Shown here: in pieces, positions 42,430-51,318 of the stretch
Layout of the letters: every line of letters begins with the position of its first letter
Numbering within the stretch: the first letter of the stretch is position 1
Assembly (NCBI GenBank): GCA_038257845.1
Contig: JBBSQL010000008.1
Location: 1-64,000 of the forward strand
Direction: 5' to 3'
DNA length: 64,000 nt
From: JAFDXJ01 sp038257845
GTDB taxonomy: Bacteria > Bacteroidota > Bacteroidia > Chitinophagales > Chitinophagaceae
Program-made: the position numbers and the translations under genes
The notes under the pieces: model-generated
The model's input: only the letters and a program-made list of their open reading frames with translations
Databases searched by the model: none
Told to the model about the DNA's origin: nothing

Positions 42430-44094
42430 ATGAGCGAAGAAAGATCATTAAATTTTATAGAAGAAATTGTGGAATCAGACCTTGCATCCGGTAAATATTC
42501 ATATATCCATACACGATTTCCACCGGAGCCAAATGGCTATTTGCATATAGGCCATGCGAAAAGTATTTCACTCAATTTTGGTTTGGCAAAAAAATATGGC
42601 GGCAAAACCAACCTGCGTTTTGATGATACCAATCCCACGAAAGAAGAAACCGAATACGTGGACAGCATCAAAGAAGATGTGCATTGGCTGGGCTATAAAT
42701 GGGACAATGAATTGTATGCCAGTGATTATTTTGAACAATTATATAATTTCGCTGAAACACTCATCAGCAAAGGGCTTGCGTATGTGGATGACAGCAGCGC
42801 GGAAACAATTGCGCTGGAAAAAGGTACGCCCACAACACCAGGAATTGCAGGAAAATTTCGCGGAAGAAGTATAGATGAAAATTTGGAATTATTCCGTGGT
42901 ATGCGTGCAGGAAAATTTAAAGACGGCGAAAAAGTGTTGCGTGCAAAAATTGATATGGCTGCGCCAAACATGCACATGCGCGATCCCGTGATGTACCGCA
43001 TCAAACATGCAACACATCACCGCACAGGAAATGACTGGTGCATTTATCCCATGTATGATTTTGCACATGGACAATCAGATTCACTCGAACACATTACACA
43101 TTCTATTTGCACTTTGGAATTTATTCCGCATCGTGAATTGTATGACTGGTACATTGAAAAATTAGAAATTTTTCCTTCACATCAATTTGAATTTGCGCGA
43201 TTAAATATGAGTTATACGGTAATGAGTAAAAGAAAATTACTGCAACTCGTACAAGATAAAATTGTAGATGGCTGGGATGATCCGCGCATGCCTACGATCA
43301 GTGGATTTCGCAGAAGAGGTTTTACACCGGAAAGTATTCGCGATTTTTGTGAACGGATTGGTGTGGCCAAAAGAGAGAACCTCATTGATTTTGGCTTACT
43401 TGAATTTTGTGTACGTGAACACCTGAATAAAATGGCACAGCGTCGCATGGTTATTTTTGAGCCTTTAAAAATTATTATCACCAATTTTAAAGAAGGCCAT
43501 GTAGAATTATTGGAAAGTGAAAACAACCCCGAAAATCCTGCTGATGGCACAAGGAAAATTCCATTTACCAGGGAATTGTATATAGAGAAGGATGATTTTA
43601 TGGAAGCGCCGTCGAAAAAATATTTTCGTCTTGCGCCAGGTAAAATGGTAAGGCTGAAAAGCGCCTTCATTATTCAATGTGATGAAGTGATTAAAAATGA
43701 ACAAGGCGAAATCACCGAACTGCATTGCACTTATATCCCCGAAAGCCGCAGTGGGCATGACACTTCAAACCTGCAGGTAAAAGGCACTTTGCATTGGGTT
43801 AGCGCTTTTCATACGGCACCTTTGGAATTGCGCATTTATGACCGCTTATTTACAGAAGAAGAACCATTAAAAAAAGAAGATGATTTTTTGCTGTATATAA
43901 ATCCACGCTCATTAAAAGTTTTAAAAAATGTATATGCAGAAGAATCCTTACTCAACGCAAAATTTGATGACAGGTATCAGTTTATCAGGAAGGGATATTT
44001 CTGTTTGGATAAAGACACGACAGCGGGGCATTTAGTTTTCAATCAAACGGTTGGACTCAAAGATTCCTGGGCAAAGGAGCTGAAAAAAACCTAA
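42430..44094 (+). CDS. glnS: Glutaminyl-tRNA synthetase
   Basis: Charges tRNA-Gln with glutamine. The 554-residue class I synthetase has RFPPEPNGYLHIGHAKSISL with the HIGH motif (residues ~30-50), TNLRFDDTNPTKEETEYVDS, and the KMSKS-like VMSKRKLLQLV (~260). The C-terminal beta-barrel anticodon domain follows (LHWVSAFHTAPLELRIYDRL). This is the GlnRS form, not GluRS, by length and by FPPEPNG. ATG 42430 fits. It is followed by tilS on the same strand, 9 nt away, so the two are probably cotranscribed. Confidence 0.97.
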   Translation: MSEERSLNFIEEIVESDLASGKYSYIHTRFPPEPNGYLHIGHAKSISLNFGLAKKYGGKTNLRFDDTNPTKEETEYVDSIKEDVHWLGYKWDNELYASDYFEQLYNFAETLISKGLAYVDDSSAETIALEKGTPTTPGIAGKFRGRSIDENLELFRGMRAGKFKDGEKVLRAKIDMAAPNMHMRDPVMYRIKHATHHRTGNDWCIYPMYDFAHGQSDSLEHITHSICTLEFIPHRELYDWYIEKLEIFPSHQFEFARLNMSYTVMSKRKLLQLVQDKIVDGWDDPRMPTISGFRRRGFTPESIRDFCERIGVAKRENLIDFGLLEFCVREHLNKMAQRRMVIFEPLKIIITNFKEGHVELLESENNPENPADGTRKIPFTRELYIEKDDFMEAPSKKYFRLAPGKMVRLKSAFIIQCDEVIKNEQGEITELHCTYIPESRSGHDTSNLQVKGTLHWVSAFHTAPLELRIYDRLFTEEEPLKKEDDFLLYINPRSLKVLKNVYAEESLLNAKFDDRYQFIRKGYFCLDKDTTAGHLVFNQTVGLKDSWAKELKKT

Positions 44095-44103
44095 ACTTTT
44101 TGT

Positions 44104-45453
44104 ATGCAGTTCGCAGATGAATTTTTAATCCAATGGAAAAAATATTTTTCATCGCTTTTACCGCCGAATACAAAAGTGCTGCTCGCTGTAAGTGGTGGCA
44201 TGGATAGCGTGGTGATGGCTGATCTTTTTCATACAACAAAAATTCCTGCTGTAATTGCGCATGCTAATTTTCATTTAAGAGGAGAAGAAAGTAACCGGGA
44301 TGAACAATTTGTTGAAGCACTTGCTGCATTTTATCATTTGAAATTTATCGTGTGTGAATTTGATACGGCATTGTATGCGAAGGAAAATAAATTATCTATA
44401 CAGGAAGCCGCACGGATACTGCGCTATAAATGGTTTAGCGAATTACTTGCAGGAAATAAAGAAGATGAAACCCTTTCACTTATTGCTACTGCACATCACG
44501 CGAATGACTCCATAGAAACCATGCTCATCAACTTTTTTCGCGGAACAGGTATTGCAGGACTGCATGGCATTTTACCCGTGCATGAAAAAATTATCCGGCC
44601 GCTAATTTTTTGGAAGCAGGAAAAATTAAAATTATATGCCATTGAAAATAACATTAGCTGGGTAGATGATTCTTCGAATGAATCTGATAAATACACACGC
44701 AATTATTTCCGGCATCAACTGATCCCATCCATACAAAAAGTATTTCCTGATGCCGAAGAAAATCTATTGGGAAATATTTCCAGATTTTCAGAAATTGAGA
44801 CAATTTATAATGAAGCCATCCAGGCAAAAAAAAATAAATTACTCAAACAAAATGGGGAAGAATGGATATTGCATATAGCTGCTTTAAAAAAAAGCAAAGC
44901 GCTTTCTTCAATACTTTGGGAAATTTTAAAAGATTTTAATTTTACAGCTTCACAGGTATCTGAAGCCATTAAATTATTAGACTCAAATTATGGAGCGCAT
45001 ATTTCATCTTCCTCACACAGGTTGATTAAGCATAGAAATAAACTAATCATTGCGCCGCTACAGTCAAAGCTCTTGCAAAATATTTTTATTGAAAAAGGTG
45101 AAGAAAAATTGACGACTCCTGCGGGAAGTTTTTATTTTAAAATAAAAGATGCTCAGGATTTCAATATCCCGAAATCCGCGAAGGAAGCGGCGCTTGACCT
45201 TTCTAAAATTAAATTTCCTTTAGTGTTAAGGTCACGGAAACCCGGGGATTATTTTTACCCGTTGGGTATGAAAAAAAAGAAAAAAGTTGCACGCTTTTTA
45301 ATAGACCAAAAATTAACATTGATTGAAAAAGAAAAATGTATGGTTCTTGAAAATGCGGAGAAACACATTCTTTGGATTGTAGGATTACGAATTGATGATC
45401 GGTTTAAAATCACTGATCAAACAAAAGAAATATTACTGATCACGGTGAAATAA
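44104..45453 (+). CDS. tilS: tRNA(Ile)-lysidine synthase
   Basis: Converts C34 of tRNA-Ile(CAU) to lysidine using ATP and lysine. The PP-loop SGGMDS is at residues 30-35. RGEESNRDEQFVEALA and ARILRYKWFSELL are family hallmarks, and the central IATAHHANDSIETMLINFFRGTG is the catalytic region. C-terminal domains end with RSRKPGDYFYPLGM and KKVARFLIDQKL. Length 449 is normal for the full-length form. It follows glnS closely, a translation-related pair. The gene is convergent with the GH13 gene, 7 nt apart. Confidence 0.95.
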   Translation: MQFADEFLIQWKKYFSSLLPPNTKVLLAVSGGMDSVVMADLFHTTKIPAVIAHANFHLRGEESNRDEQFVEALAAFYHLKFIVCEFDTALYAKENKLSIQEAARILRYKWFSELLAGNKEDETLSLIATAHHANDSIETMLINFFRGTGIAGLHGILPVHEKIIRPLIFWKQEKLKLYAIENNISWVDDSSNESDKYTRNYFRHQLIPSIQKVFPDAEENLLGNISRFSEIETIYNEAIQAKKNKLLKQNGEEWILHIAALKKSKALSSILWEILKDFNFTASQVSEAIKLLDSNYGAHISSSSHRLIKHRNKLIIAPLQSKLLQNIFIEKGEEKLTTPAGSFYFKIKDAQDFNIPKSAKEAALDLSKIKFPLVLRSRKPGDYFYPLGMKKKKKVARFLIDQKLTLIEKEKCMVLENAEKHILWIVGLRIDDRFKITDQTKEILLITVK

Positions 45454-45460
45454 CAAACGA

Positions 45461-46738
45461 TCAAACTTCATTCTTTTTATCAGAAATATAAATTTTATAT
45501 TGCCATGCATTCAATGTTAGCGTTTTTGAAACATTGATTTTCTCCTGAACACCTGAGAAATATTCAATATAATTTCCTTTTAAATGTTCATGTGCAATAT
45601 TTGCTTTGATCCTGTCAAATGCTGAAAGGTTCAACACGACAAGCATACTTTCATTTTTGTTTACCGATAAGAAGGAAAATATTTTATCATCTGCACCGGT
45701 TTCCAATAAGAAAATTTCTGCTTCATTTTGAACACAGGCATTTGATTTTCTCAAAGCATACAATTGCTGATAAAATTCTTCCATTTTTAATTCCTGTTCC
45801 CAGTTGATCGCATCTTTTTCAAAAAATAATAATCTTTTTTGCAAAAACATTTCCTGTCCACTATATAATAAAAAAATACCCGGCCACGCAGAAGTCAATA
45901 CAGCAAAGGCTTCCAGGGCATCACCATATTTTTCTTTGTCAGTTCCATTCCAGCTATTTTCATCATGATTGCTGGTAAATAATAAATACCTGCCGGGAAA
46001 ATCTGTATAATTCCGAAGCACATCGCGCATTTCATGCACCGTATTTTTTTGTTTTGCTACACCTTCACTGATATGCATCCATGCCCAGGCATATTCTGTA
46101 TCAAACACTTCAAAATATTTTTTATCCTCACATTCCGCCAGCCAGTATAATGGTTTCAATGCATCACATTGACTGCGTGCTTCTTTCCAAAAATCCAATG
46201 GAACAAGATGCGCCATATCACAACGAAAACCATCTATGCTATAAGATTCAATCCAAAACCTCATTGCGCTGATCATGGCTTTGTGCAAATGTTTATTTGT
46301 ATAATCTAAACCGATCACATCTTCCCAGCCATTTTTTTCGGTGAAATTTCCCAGCTCATCGCGCAAATAAAATTCGGGGTTCGACTTCGTCCATTCATGA
46401 TCCCAGCCCGTGTGATTGGCCACCCAATCAATAATGACTTTCATACCAAGTGCATGAATTTCATTGACAACATTTTTAAAATCTTCAAAGTTTCCATACT
46501 CCGGATTTATTTTTACATAACTGCTACACGCATAATAACTGCCCAGCGAACCCTGTCTTTTTTCTTTACTGATAGGCGTAATGGGCATGAACCAAATAAT
46601 TTCCACACCCATTTTTTTCAGCCTGGGCAAATGCTTTGCAAAAGCGGCGAAAGTCCCTTCGGGTGTATATTGCCGGATATTTACTTCATAAATATTCGAG
46701 CCATTACTCCATGCAACCTGTTTAAAATGCGCAGACAT
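45461..46738 (-). CDS. GH13 alpha-amylase family protein
   Basis: A 425-residue GH13 hydrolase or transferase with no signal peptide, so probably cytoplasmic. The four conserved regions are visible: DWVANHTGWD (region I), DGFRCDMAHL (region II, nucleophile Asp), LAECEDK (region III, acid/base Glu) and FTSNHDENSW (region IV, Asp). Ends with a beta-sandwich. The start is set at ATG 46738 (MSAHFKQVAWSN); the upstream GTG at 46756 would add six residues. Substrate is probably an alpha-glucan or maltodextrin. It is divergent from the APC permease gene and convergent with tilS. Confidence 0.88.
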   Translation of the reverse strand: MSAHFKQVAWSNGSNIYEVNIRQYTPEGTFAAFAKHLPRLKKMGVEIIWFMPITPISKEKRQGSLGSYYACSSYVKINPEYGNFEDFKNVVNEIHALGMKVIIDWVANHTGWDHEWTKSNPEFYLRDELGNFTEKNGWEDVIGLDYTNKHLHKAMISAMRFWIESYSIDGFRCDMAHLVPLDFWKEARSQCDALKPLYWLAECEDKKYFEVFDTEYAWAWMHISEGVAKQKNTVHEMRDVLRNYTDFPGRYLLFTSNHDENSWNGTDKEKYGDALEAFAVLTSAWPGIFLLYSGQEMFLQKRLLFFEKDAINWEQELKMEEFYQQLYALRKSNACVQNEAEIFLLETGADDKIFSFLSVNKNESMLVVLNLSAFDRIKANIAHEHLKGNYIEYFSGVQEKINVSKTLTLNAWQYKIYISDKKNEV

Positions 46739-46784
46739 AATTTTATCAGTTTCCACAAAGAAATGGTATTATTGTAAACCATTC

Positions 46785-48131
46785 ATGACTGAAAATAATT
46801 TACCCCGGAGAATTAGTTTGATGCAGGCAACCGCCATCAACATGATTGATATGGTGGGCATCGGGCCATTCGTCGTTTTAGGAATTGTGGCCAATACAAT
46901 GGGCGGCCCCTGGTTTTTATATGCCTGGATACTCGGTGCACTTTTAGCTTTCGCCGATGCAACAATATGGAGTGAACTCGGCGCGGTATTTCCCAAAGCA
47001 GGCGGCAGTTATAATTTTTTAAAAGAAGGCTATGGCCCGCGCTGGGGAAAGCTCATGAGTTTTTTATTTGTCTGGCAAACGATGATACAAGCGCCCTTGG
47101 TCATCGCTTCCGCTGCCATTGGTTTTTCATTATACGCCGGATATATTTTTCCCTTTACAGCTATTGAGCATAAATTAATCAGCGGCGCCGTAGTGATTTT
47201 AATCGTGCTTTTATTGTATCGGAAAATTGAAACGATTGGTAAAATAAGTGTATTCCTTTGGATCGGTGTATTGCTCACGATGAGTTGCGTTATTGGTGGT
47301 GGTTTATTACATGGAAATTTTCTTGCACCTATAAAACATATCAATGACGGGCTAACATTCAATATGGTTTTTGTAACAGCTTTATCTGCAGCAAGTGTGA
47401 AAACGATTTATAGTTTTTTGGGTTATTATAATATTTGTCACCTTGGTGGTGAAATAAAAAATCCGCAAAAAAATATTCCTCGTAGCATGTATATTTCGAT
47501 TGCGGGCATTACCATTTTTTATTTATTGATGAATATTAGTGTGGCATCCGTATTGCCACAAAACATTTTACAAAGTAGTTCTTTTGCCGTGAGTGATTTC
47601 ATGGAAACCCTTGCAGGACGTGGTGCTGCCACGATCATTACCATTTTAATTTTATGGGTCGCCTTTGCATCTGTGTTTTCAGCCACGCTGGGTTACAGCC
47701 GTATTCCGTATGCCGCAGCGGAAGATGGCGCATTCTTTAAGGTCTTTGCAAAATTGCACCCGACTAAAAACTTTCCCTACATTTCTTTACTCGCGTTGGG
47801 CGCAGTGGCTTTTATTTTCAGTTTACTTTTCAGGATATCGGATGTTATTGATGCGATCATTGCCATGCGTATTCTCGTTCAATTTGTGGGACAAGGCGTT
47901 GGATTGTTATTATTGTCAAAAAGAAAAGGCAGGAATTTTTTTACCTGGAAAATGCCTTTTTTTCCCATACCGGCAATCATTGCCATGATTATCTGGCTGG
48001 CTATTTTTTATGCAACAGGCTGGAAAATGATGCTGGGTGGTTTGGCTGTTATTTTTTGTGGGATCATCGCCTATCTTATAAAAAGTAAGGTGAATGCTGA
48101 ATGGCCATTCATCAAAAAACAAGTAATTTAA
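46785..48131 (+). CDS. APC superfamily amino acid permease
   Basis: A 448-residue secondary transporter with about 12 helices. It starts RISLMQATAINMIDMVGIGPF, typical of the APC family's first helix with its broken GIG-like segment. YAWILGALLAFADATIWSELG and the family-typical PKAGGSYNFLKEGYGPRWG follow. The substrate (an amino acid or polyamine) cannot be told. ATG 46785. It overlaps the end of the next, convergent membrane gene by 4 nt. Confidence 0.88.
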   Translation: MTENNLPRRISLMQATAINMIDMVGIGPFVVLGIVANTMGGPWFLYAWILGALLAFADATIWSELGAVFPKAGGSYNFLKEGYGPRWGKLMSFLFVWQTMIQAPLVIASAAIGFSLYAGYIFPFTAIEHKLISGAVVILIVLLLYRKIETIGKISVFLWIGVLLTMSCVIGGGLLHGNFLAPIKHINDGLTFNMVFVTALSAASVKTIYSFLGYYNICHLGGEIKNPQKNIPRSMYISIAGITIFYLLMNISVASVLPQNILQSSSFAVSDFMETLAGRGAATIITILILWVAFASVFSATLGYSRIPYAAAEDGAFFKVFAKLHPTKNFPYISLLALGAVAFIFSLLFRISDVIDAIIAMRILVQFVGQGVGLLLLSKRKGRNFFTWKMPFFPIPAIIAMIIWLAIFYATGWKMMLGGLAVIFCGIIAYLIKSKVNAEWPFIKKQVI

Positions 48132-48472
48132 ATTAATACATGTAATAAAACGATTGCCAAAAAAGATTCAATAGCCCAGAGTGGTAATTTTTTCCGCTGC
48201 GCGAATATCTTTCTAAAAACAAGGTCAATAAAAATAGTATTGATAATTAGAAACGGATAGATCAGCCAGGTTTCCCATGTATTAAAAATATCTACTTTTT
48301 TATGCAAAAGCATATACGGAAAAAGAAAAACGAGGAAAGTGAATAGAAAAGTGAATGGAGAAAAAAAGCCCATGGCTTTGCCAATAAATTTTGCTGTGTG
48401 TTCATTCAATGCATCCATGTTTTCTGTTGCCTGAACAGAAAGCGGTTTCTGATATTTATATTTGTACAACAT
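48128..48472 (-). CDS. Small membrane protein
   Basis: A 114-residue protein of unknown function. Three hydrophobic segments are visible: residues ~37-55 (FTFLFTFLVFLFPYMLL), ~66-85 (ETWLIYPFLIINTIFIDLVF) and ~98-113 (LWAIESFLAIVLLHVL). A basic soluble N-terminus of ~30 residues precedes them. No known domain. ATG 48472. It is convergent with the permease gene and alone in its unit. Confidence 0.68.
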   Translation of the reverse strand: MLYKYKYQKPLSVQATENMDALNEHTAKFIGKAMGFFSPFTFLFTFLVFLFPYMLLHKKVDIFNTWETWLIYPFLIINTIFIDLVFRKIFAQRKKLPLWAIESFLAIVLLHVLI

Positions 48473-48669
48473 TGTTTTTGTTTTTAAAATGTAAAATTAG
48501 AACGGCAGTTGTTAAGGCTTCGCCACTTGCTTGTTAATGGTTATTCAAATAACAAAGCATTAGAAAAGAGAAAAATCTTGAAGAATATTTTAAAAATCAA
48601 GCCTTCCTTAAAATAAAAAAAGTAAAAAAAAAACTTTCACTTTTAACTGTTTGTTATTATCTTAAAAAA

Positions 48670-49125
48670 CTATTCCGGTAAAATAATACGTGATTTTGCG
48701 CCTTCTATTTCTACCAGTTCCAAATCAAACGTAAGGTCTTTTCCCGCGAGCGGGTGATTGGCATCCAATACCACCACATCCTCTTTCACTTCTTTAATAA
48801 CTACCGGGAAAGATTGCCCATCCTGGTTGCTCATATTTAAAGACATTCCGATTTCTGGTTTCATATCTTCCGGGAAACGCTCTTTTGGAAATTCCATGAT
48901 CATCTCATCCAGCGTTGGACCATAAGCTTCATTAGATGGAATTACAATAGTTTTCTTCTCCCCTTTTTCCATACCTGTAACACCTGCATCAAAACCAGGA
49001 ATTACCATGCCACTGCCCACTTCAAAAGCCAATGGATCTCGGCCTTCAGAAGAATCGAATGTAGTGCCATCGTCTAATTTTCCATGATAATGGACTTTTA
49101 TTTTGTCCCCTTTTTTTACCTGCAT
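48670..49125 (-). CDS. SlyD-like FKBP-type peptidyl-prolyl isomerase
   Basis: Isomerises Xaa-Pro bonds in folding of proteins. A 151-residue cytosolic FKBP: VHYHGKLDDGTTFDSSEG and EVGSGMVIPGFDAGVTGMEK form the catalytic core, and the inserted IF chaperone domain follows (residues ~70-125; PSNEAYGPTLDEMIMEFPKE). NHPLAGKDLTFDLELVEI closes the fold. The His-rich metal tail of E. coli SlyD is absent. ATG 49125. Function in folding is by family; no partner genes are near. Confidence 0.92.
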   Translation of the reverse strand: MQVKKGDKIKVHYHGKLDDGTTFDSSEGRDPLAFEVGSGMVIPGFDAGVTGMEKGEKKTIVIPSNEAYGPTLDEMIMEFPKERFPEDMKPEIGMSLNMSNQDGQSFPVVIKEVKEDVVVLDANHPLAGKDLTFDLELVEIEGAKSRIILPE

Positions 49126-49352
49126 AACTGTAATTTTATTTTAAAAAATATAACCCATTTAAACGAAAAACATAGGTGAATCTTCCGGTATAGAATGAAT
49201 TATTTTAAGCCTTGCAAGATACGCTGATTCACATTTATGACAAAAGCTTTAGATATAAAATTTTCTTATAAAACGACTATCAATGATGCAACCTGCTATC
49301 ATTTTTTAAAAAATGTATTTTTCATTGCGCTAAATAGGTTGTTTTTTTGCCA

Positions 49353-50300
49353 ATGATCACTGACAAAATAGATAATAAAGATTTCCCAATCATTTTCATG
49401 GGCACACCGGATTTTGCGGTAGCATCATTAAAGGCATTAGTGGAAAGAGGCTTTAATATTGCCGCAGTCGTTACTTCCCCGGATAAGCCCGCCGGGCGTG
49501 GTATGCAGCTTCAGAAAAGCGCCGTGAAAATTTATGCAGAAAAAAATAACCTATTAATCCTTCAGCCTGCAAACCTAAAAGCGCCGGAGTTTGCCAATGA
49601 ATTAAAAAAAATCAATGCAGCATTGCAGGTGGTCGTGGCCTTTCGCATGTTACCGGAAATTATCTGGAATATGCCGCCATTGGGAACTATTAATTTACAC
49701 GCATCTTTATTGCCACAATATCGGGGCGCGGCGCCTATCAACCACGCGATCATCAATGGAGAAAAAGAAACGGGTATTACTATTTTTAAATTACAACATG
49801 CCATTGATACCGGAAATATTTTAGCAACGGAAAAAGTAAAAATTGGCGAAAGTGAAACTGCCGGAGAATTATATGACCGGCTGAAAATTGCAGGAGCGAA
49901 ATTGCTGGCTGATACGATTCTTGAAATACAAAAAAATTCGTTGAAAGAAATTCCGCAGGAAACACTCAGCGAGAATATTTCTTTAAAACCGGCGCCAAAA
50001 ATTTTTAAAAAAGATACAGCAATTGATTGGCATAAAACAACAACTGAAGTTTATAATTTTATTCGCGGCCTTAGTCCTTATCCCGCGGCACATACTTTTT
50101 TGCAGGGAAAATCATTAAAAATTTTTACTGCAACCAAAGAATTTAATAAAAATACAGAGAAGCCGGGAGAAGTATTTACAGATGGAAAAACCTTCCTGAA
50201 ATTTTCCTGCAAAGACGGATTTATCCACGTGCTGGAATTGCAATGGGAAGGTAAAAAAAGAATGAATGTTACAGAATTTCTAAAAGGCTTCCGCGCTTAA
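49353..50300 (+). CDS. fmt: Methionyl-tRNA formyltransferase
   Basis: Formylates Met-tRNA(fMet) with 10-formyl-THF. Motifs: FMGTPDFAVASLKALVERG, SPDKPAGRGMQLQKSAVK, VVVAFRMLPEIIW, the active site INLHASLLPQYRGAAPINHA and GETETGITIF-like GEKETGITIFKL. The C-terminal OB-fold holds FIRGLSPYPAAHTFLQGKSL. The start is set at ATG 49353; the in-frame TTG at 49347 would add two residues. Length 315 is normal. The gene stands alone, convergent with the LysM gene 11 nt away. Confidence 0.95.
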   Translation: MITDKIDNKDFPIIFMGTPDFAVASLKALVERGFNIAAVVTSPDKPAGRGMQLQKSAVKIYAEKNNLLILQPANLKAPEFANELKKINAALQVVVAFRMLPEIIWNMPPLGTINLHASLLPQYRGAAPINHAIINGEKETGITIFKLQHAIDTGNILATEKVKIGESETAGELYDRLKIAGAKLLADTILEIQKNSLKEIPQETLSENISLKPAPKIFKKDTAIDWHKTTTEVYNFIRGLSPYPAAHTFLQGKSLKIFTATKEFNKNTEKPGEVFTDGKTFLKFSCKDGFIHVLELQWEGKKRMNVTEFLKGFRA

Positions 50301-50311
50301 AAAACAATATT

Positions 50312-51238
50312 TTATTTATCAAAATACGTAATGGCCAACGCAAATTTTTGATCGTTGATTCCAAGCGCTTTTGCCGCAGCACTATTGATGCGAAAATCCA
50401 GGCCTTCATTGGATGGAATGGTTTCCAGCTTCCATAAAACTTTTGCATACGCAGTTTCTCCGGAAGCAGCAGTGATCTTCACGATCGTACCTGCCGGTAA
50501 TTCATTCATTAAAATATAATTAGCACCTTCTGTATTATTTGCAGAAGATTCAAACGTCATCGCGTTTCCACTGATCACATGCAAATTTTTTCCTGAACCA
50601 TTTTTAAAAAATATTTCCTGCATGGTCATGGGAACATCCGCCTCCGTTACCGGTTGAATATTTGTGTTTTCAGTGTTTTCTTTTTGCACGTTTTGTGAAG
50701 AATCAATAGCAGGAACGATCGTCACACTTGTAACTGCATCGCCTGACTGGCTCTGCTTTTCAGTGCTTTCCTTTACTTCATCTTTCACAACCGGCACAGT
50801 ATCATCTGCCTCGAAACCTATGATCAATGTTTTACCATCAACAATTACATCTGAAGAAAGTTTATTCCAGCTTTTTAATTGTGCAACAGTGCTGCCAAAC
50901 TTTTTGCTGAGCGAATATAATGTTTCTCCTTTCTTCACTGTATGCATAATTGGATGCGTTGTAATAATTACATTTTCCTCATTTTGCACTTTCGTTTCAA
51001 CTGCTTTTTTAGCCGCAGGCACTTTTATTTTTTCACCAATTTTCAAAATACTTTTTGAATTAAAATTATTGATGCGCATCAGTTCGGAAGTAGTCGTATG
51101 AAATGTTTTAGCAATTCCCGAAAGCGTTTCCCCTTTTACAACAGTATGTGTTTCATAATTAGCCTGCGCCTGGGCAGGCATATTTGCAAAGCATAAAAAA
51201 CTAAAAAATAGTATAAAATATAAAGCGGCTTTTTTCAT
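50312..51238 (-). CDS. LysM-domain secreted protein
   Basis: A 308-residue exported protein that probably binds peptidoglycan. A signal peptide (YFILFFSFLCFANMPAQAQ) is followed by two LysM motifs: residues ~30-75 (HTVVKGETLSGIAKTFHT) and ~98-145 (HTVKKGETLYSLSKKFGS). A disordered Ser/Glu/Thr linker then leads to a C-terminal domain of unknown fold (~210-305; MTMQEIFFKNGSGKNL onwards, with ISGNAMTFESSAN). The start at ATG 51238 (MKKAALYF) is preferred because of its basic head; an upstream frame start at 51259 would add seven residues. No enzymatic motif. Confidence 0.9.
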   Translation of the reverse strand: MKKAALYFILFFSFLCFANMPAQAQANYETHTVVKGETLSGIAKTFHTTTSELMRINNFNSKSILKIGEKIKVPAAKKAVETKVQNEENVIITTHPIMHTVKKGETLYSLSKKFGSTVAQLKSWNKLSSDVIVDGKTLIIGFEADDTVPVVKDEVKESTEKQSQSGDAVTSVTIVPAIDSSQNVQKENTENTNIQPVTEADVPMTMQEIFFKNGSGKNLHVISGNAMTFESSANNTEGANYILMNELPAGTIVKITAASGETAYAKVLWKLETIPSNEGLDFRINSAAAKALGINDQKFALAITYFDK

Positions 51239-51318
51239 TGTACTGATTTTTGGGAACAAAAAAAATGTTCCTGCAATTTTTTAAAAATAAGTGAGCAACT
51301 GTATGAACAATTATTCTT

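Noticed and set aside
51070..51081. TGATGCGCATCA, identical core to the nos palindrome
   Set aside because: It lies inside the LysM coding sequence and does not extend to the flanks, so it is probably chance.
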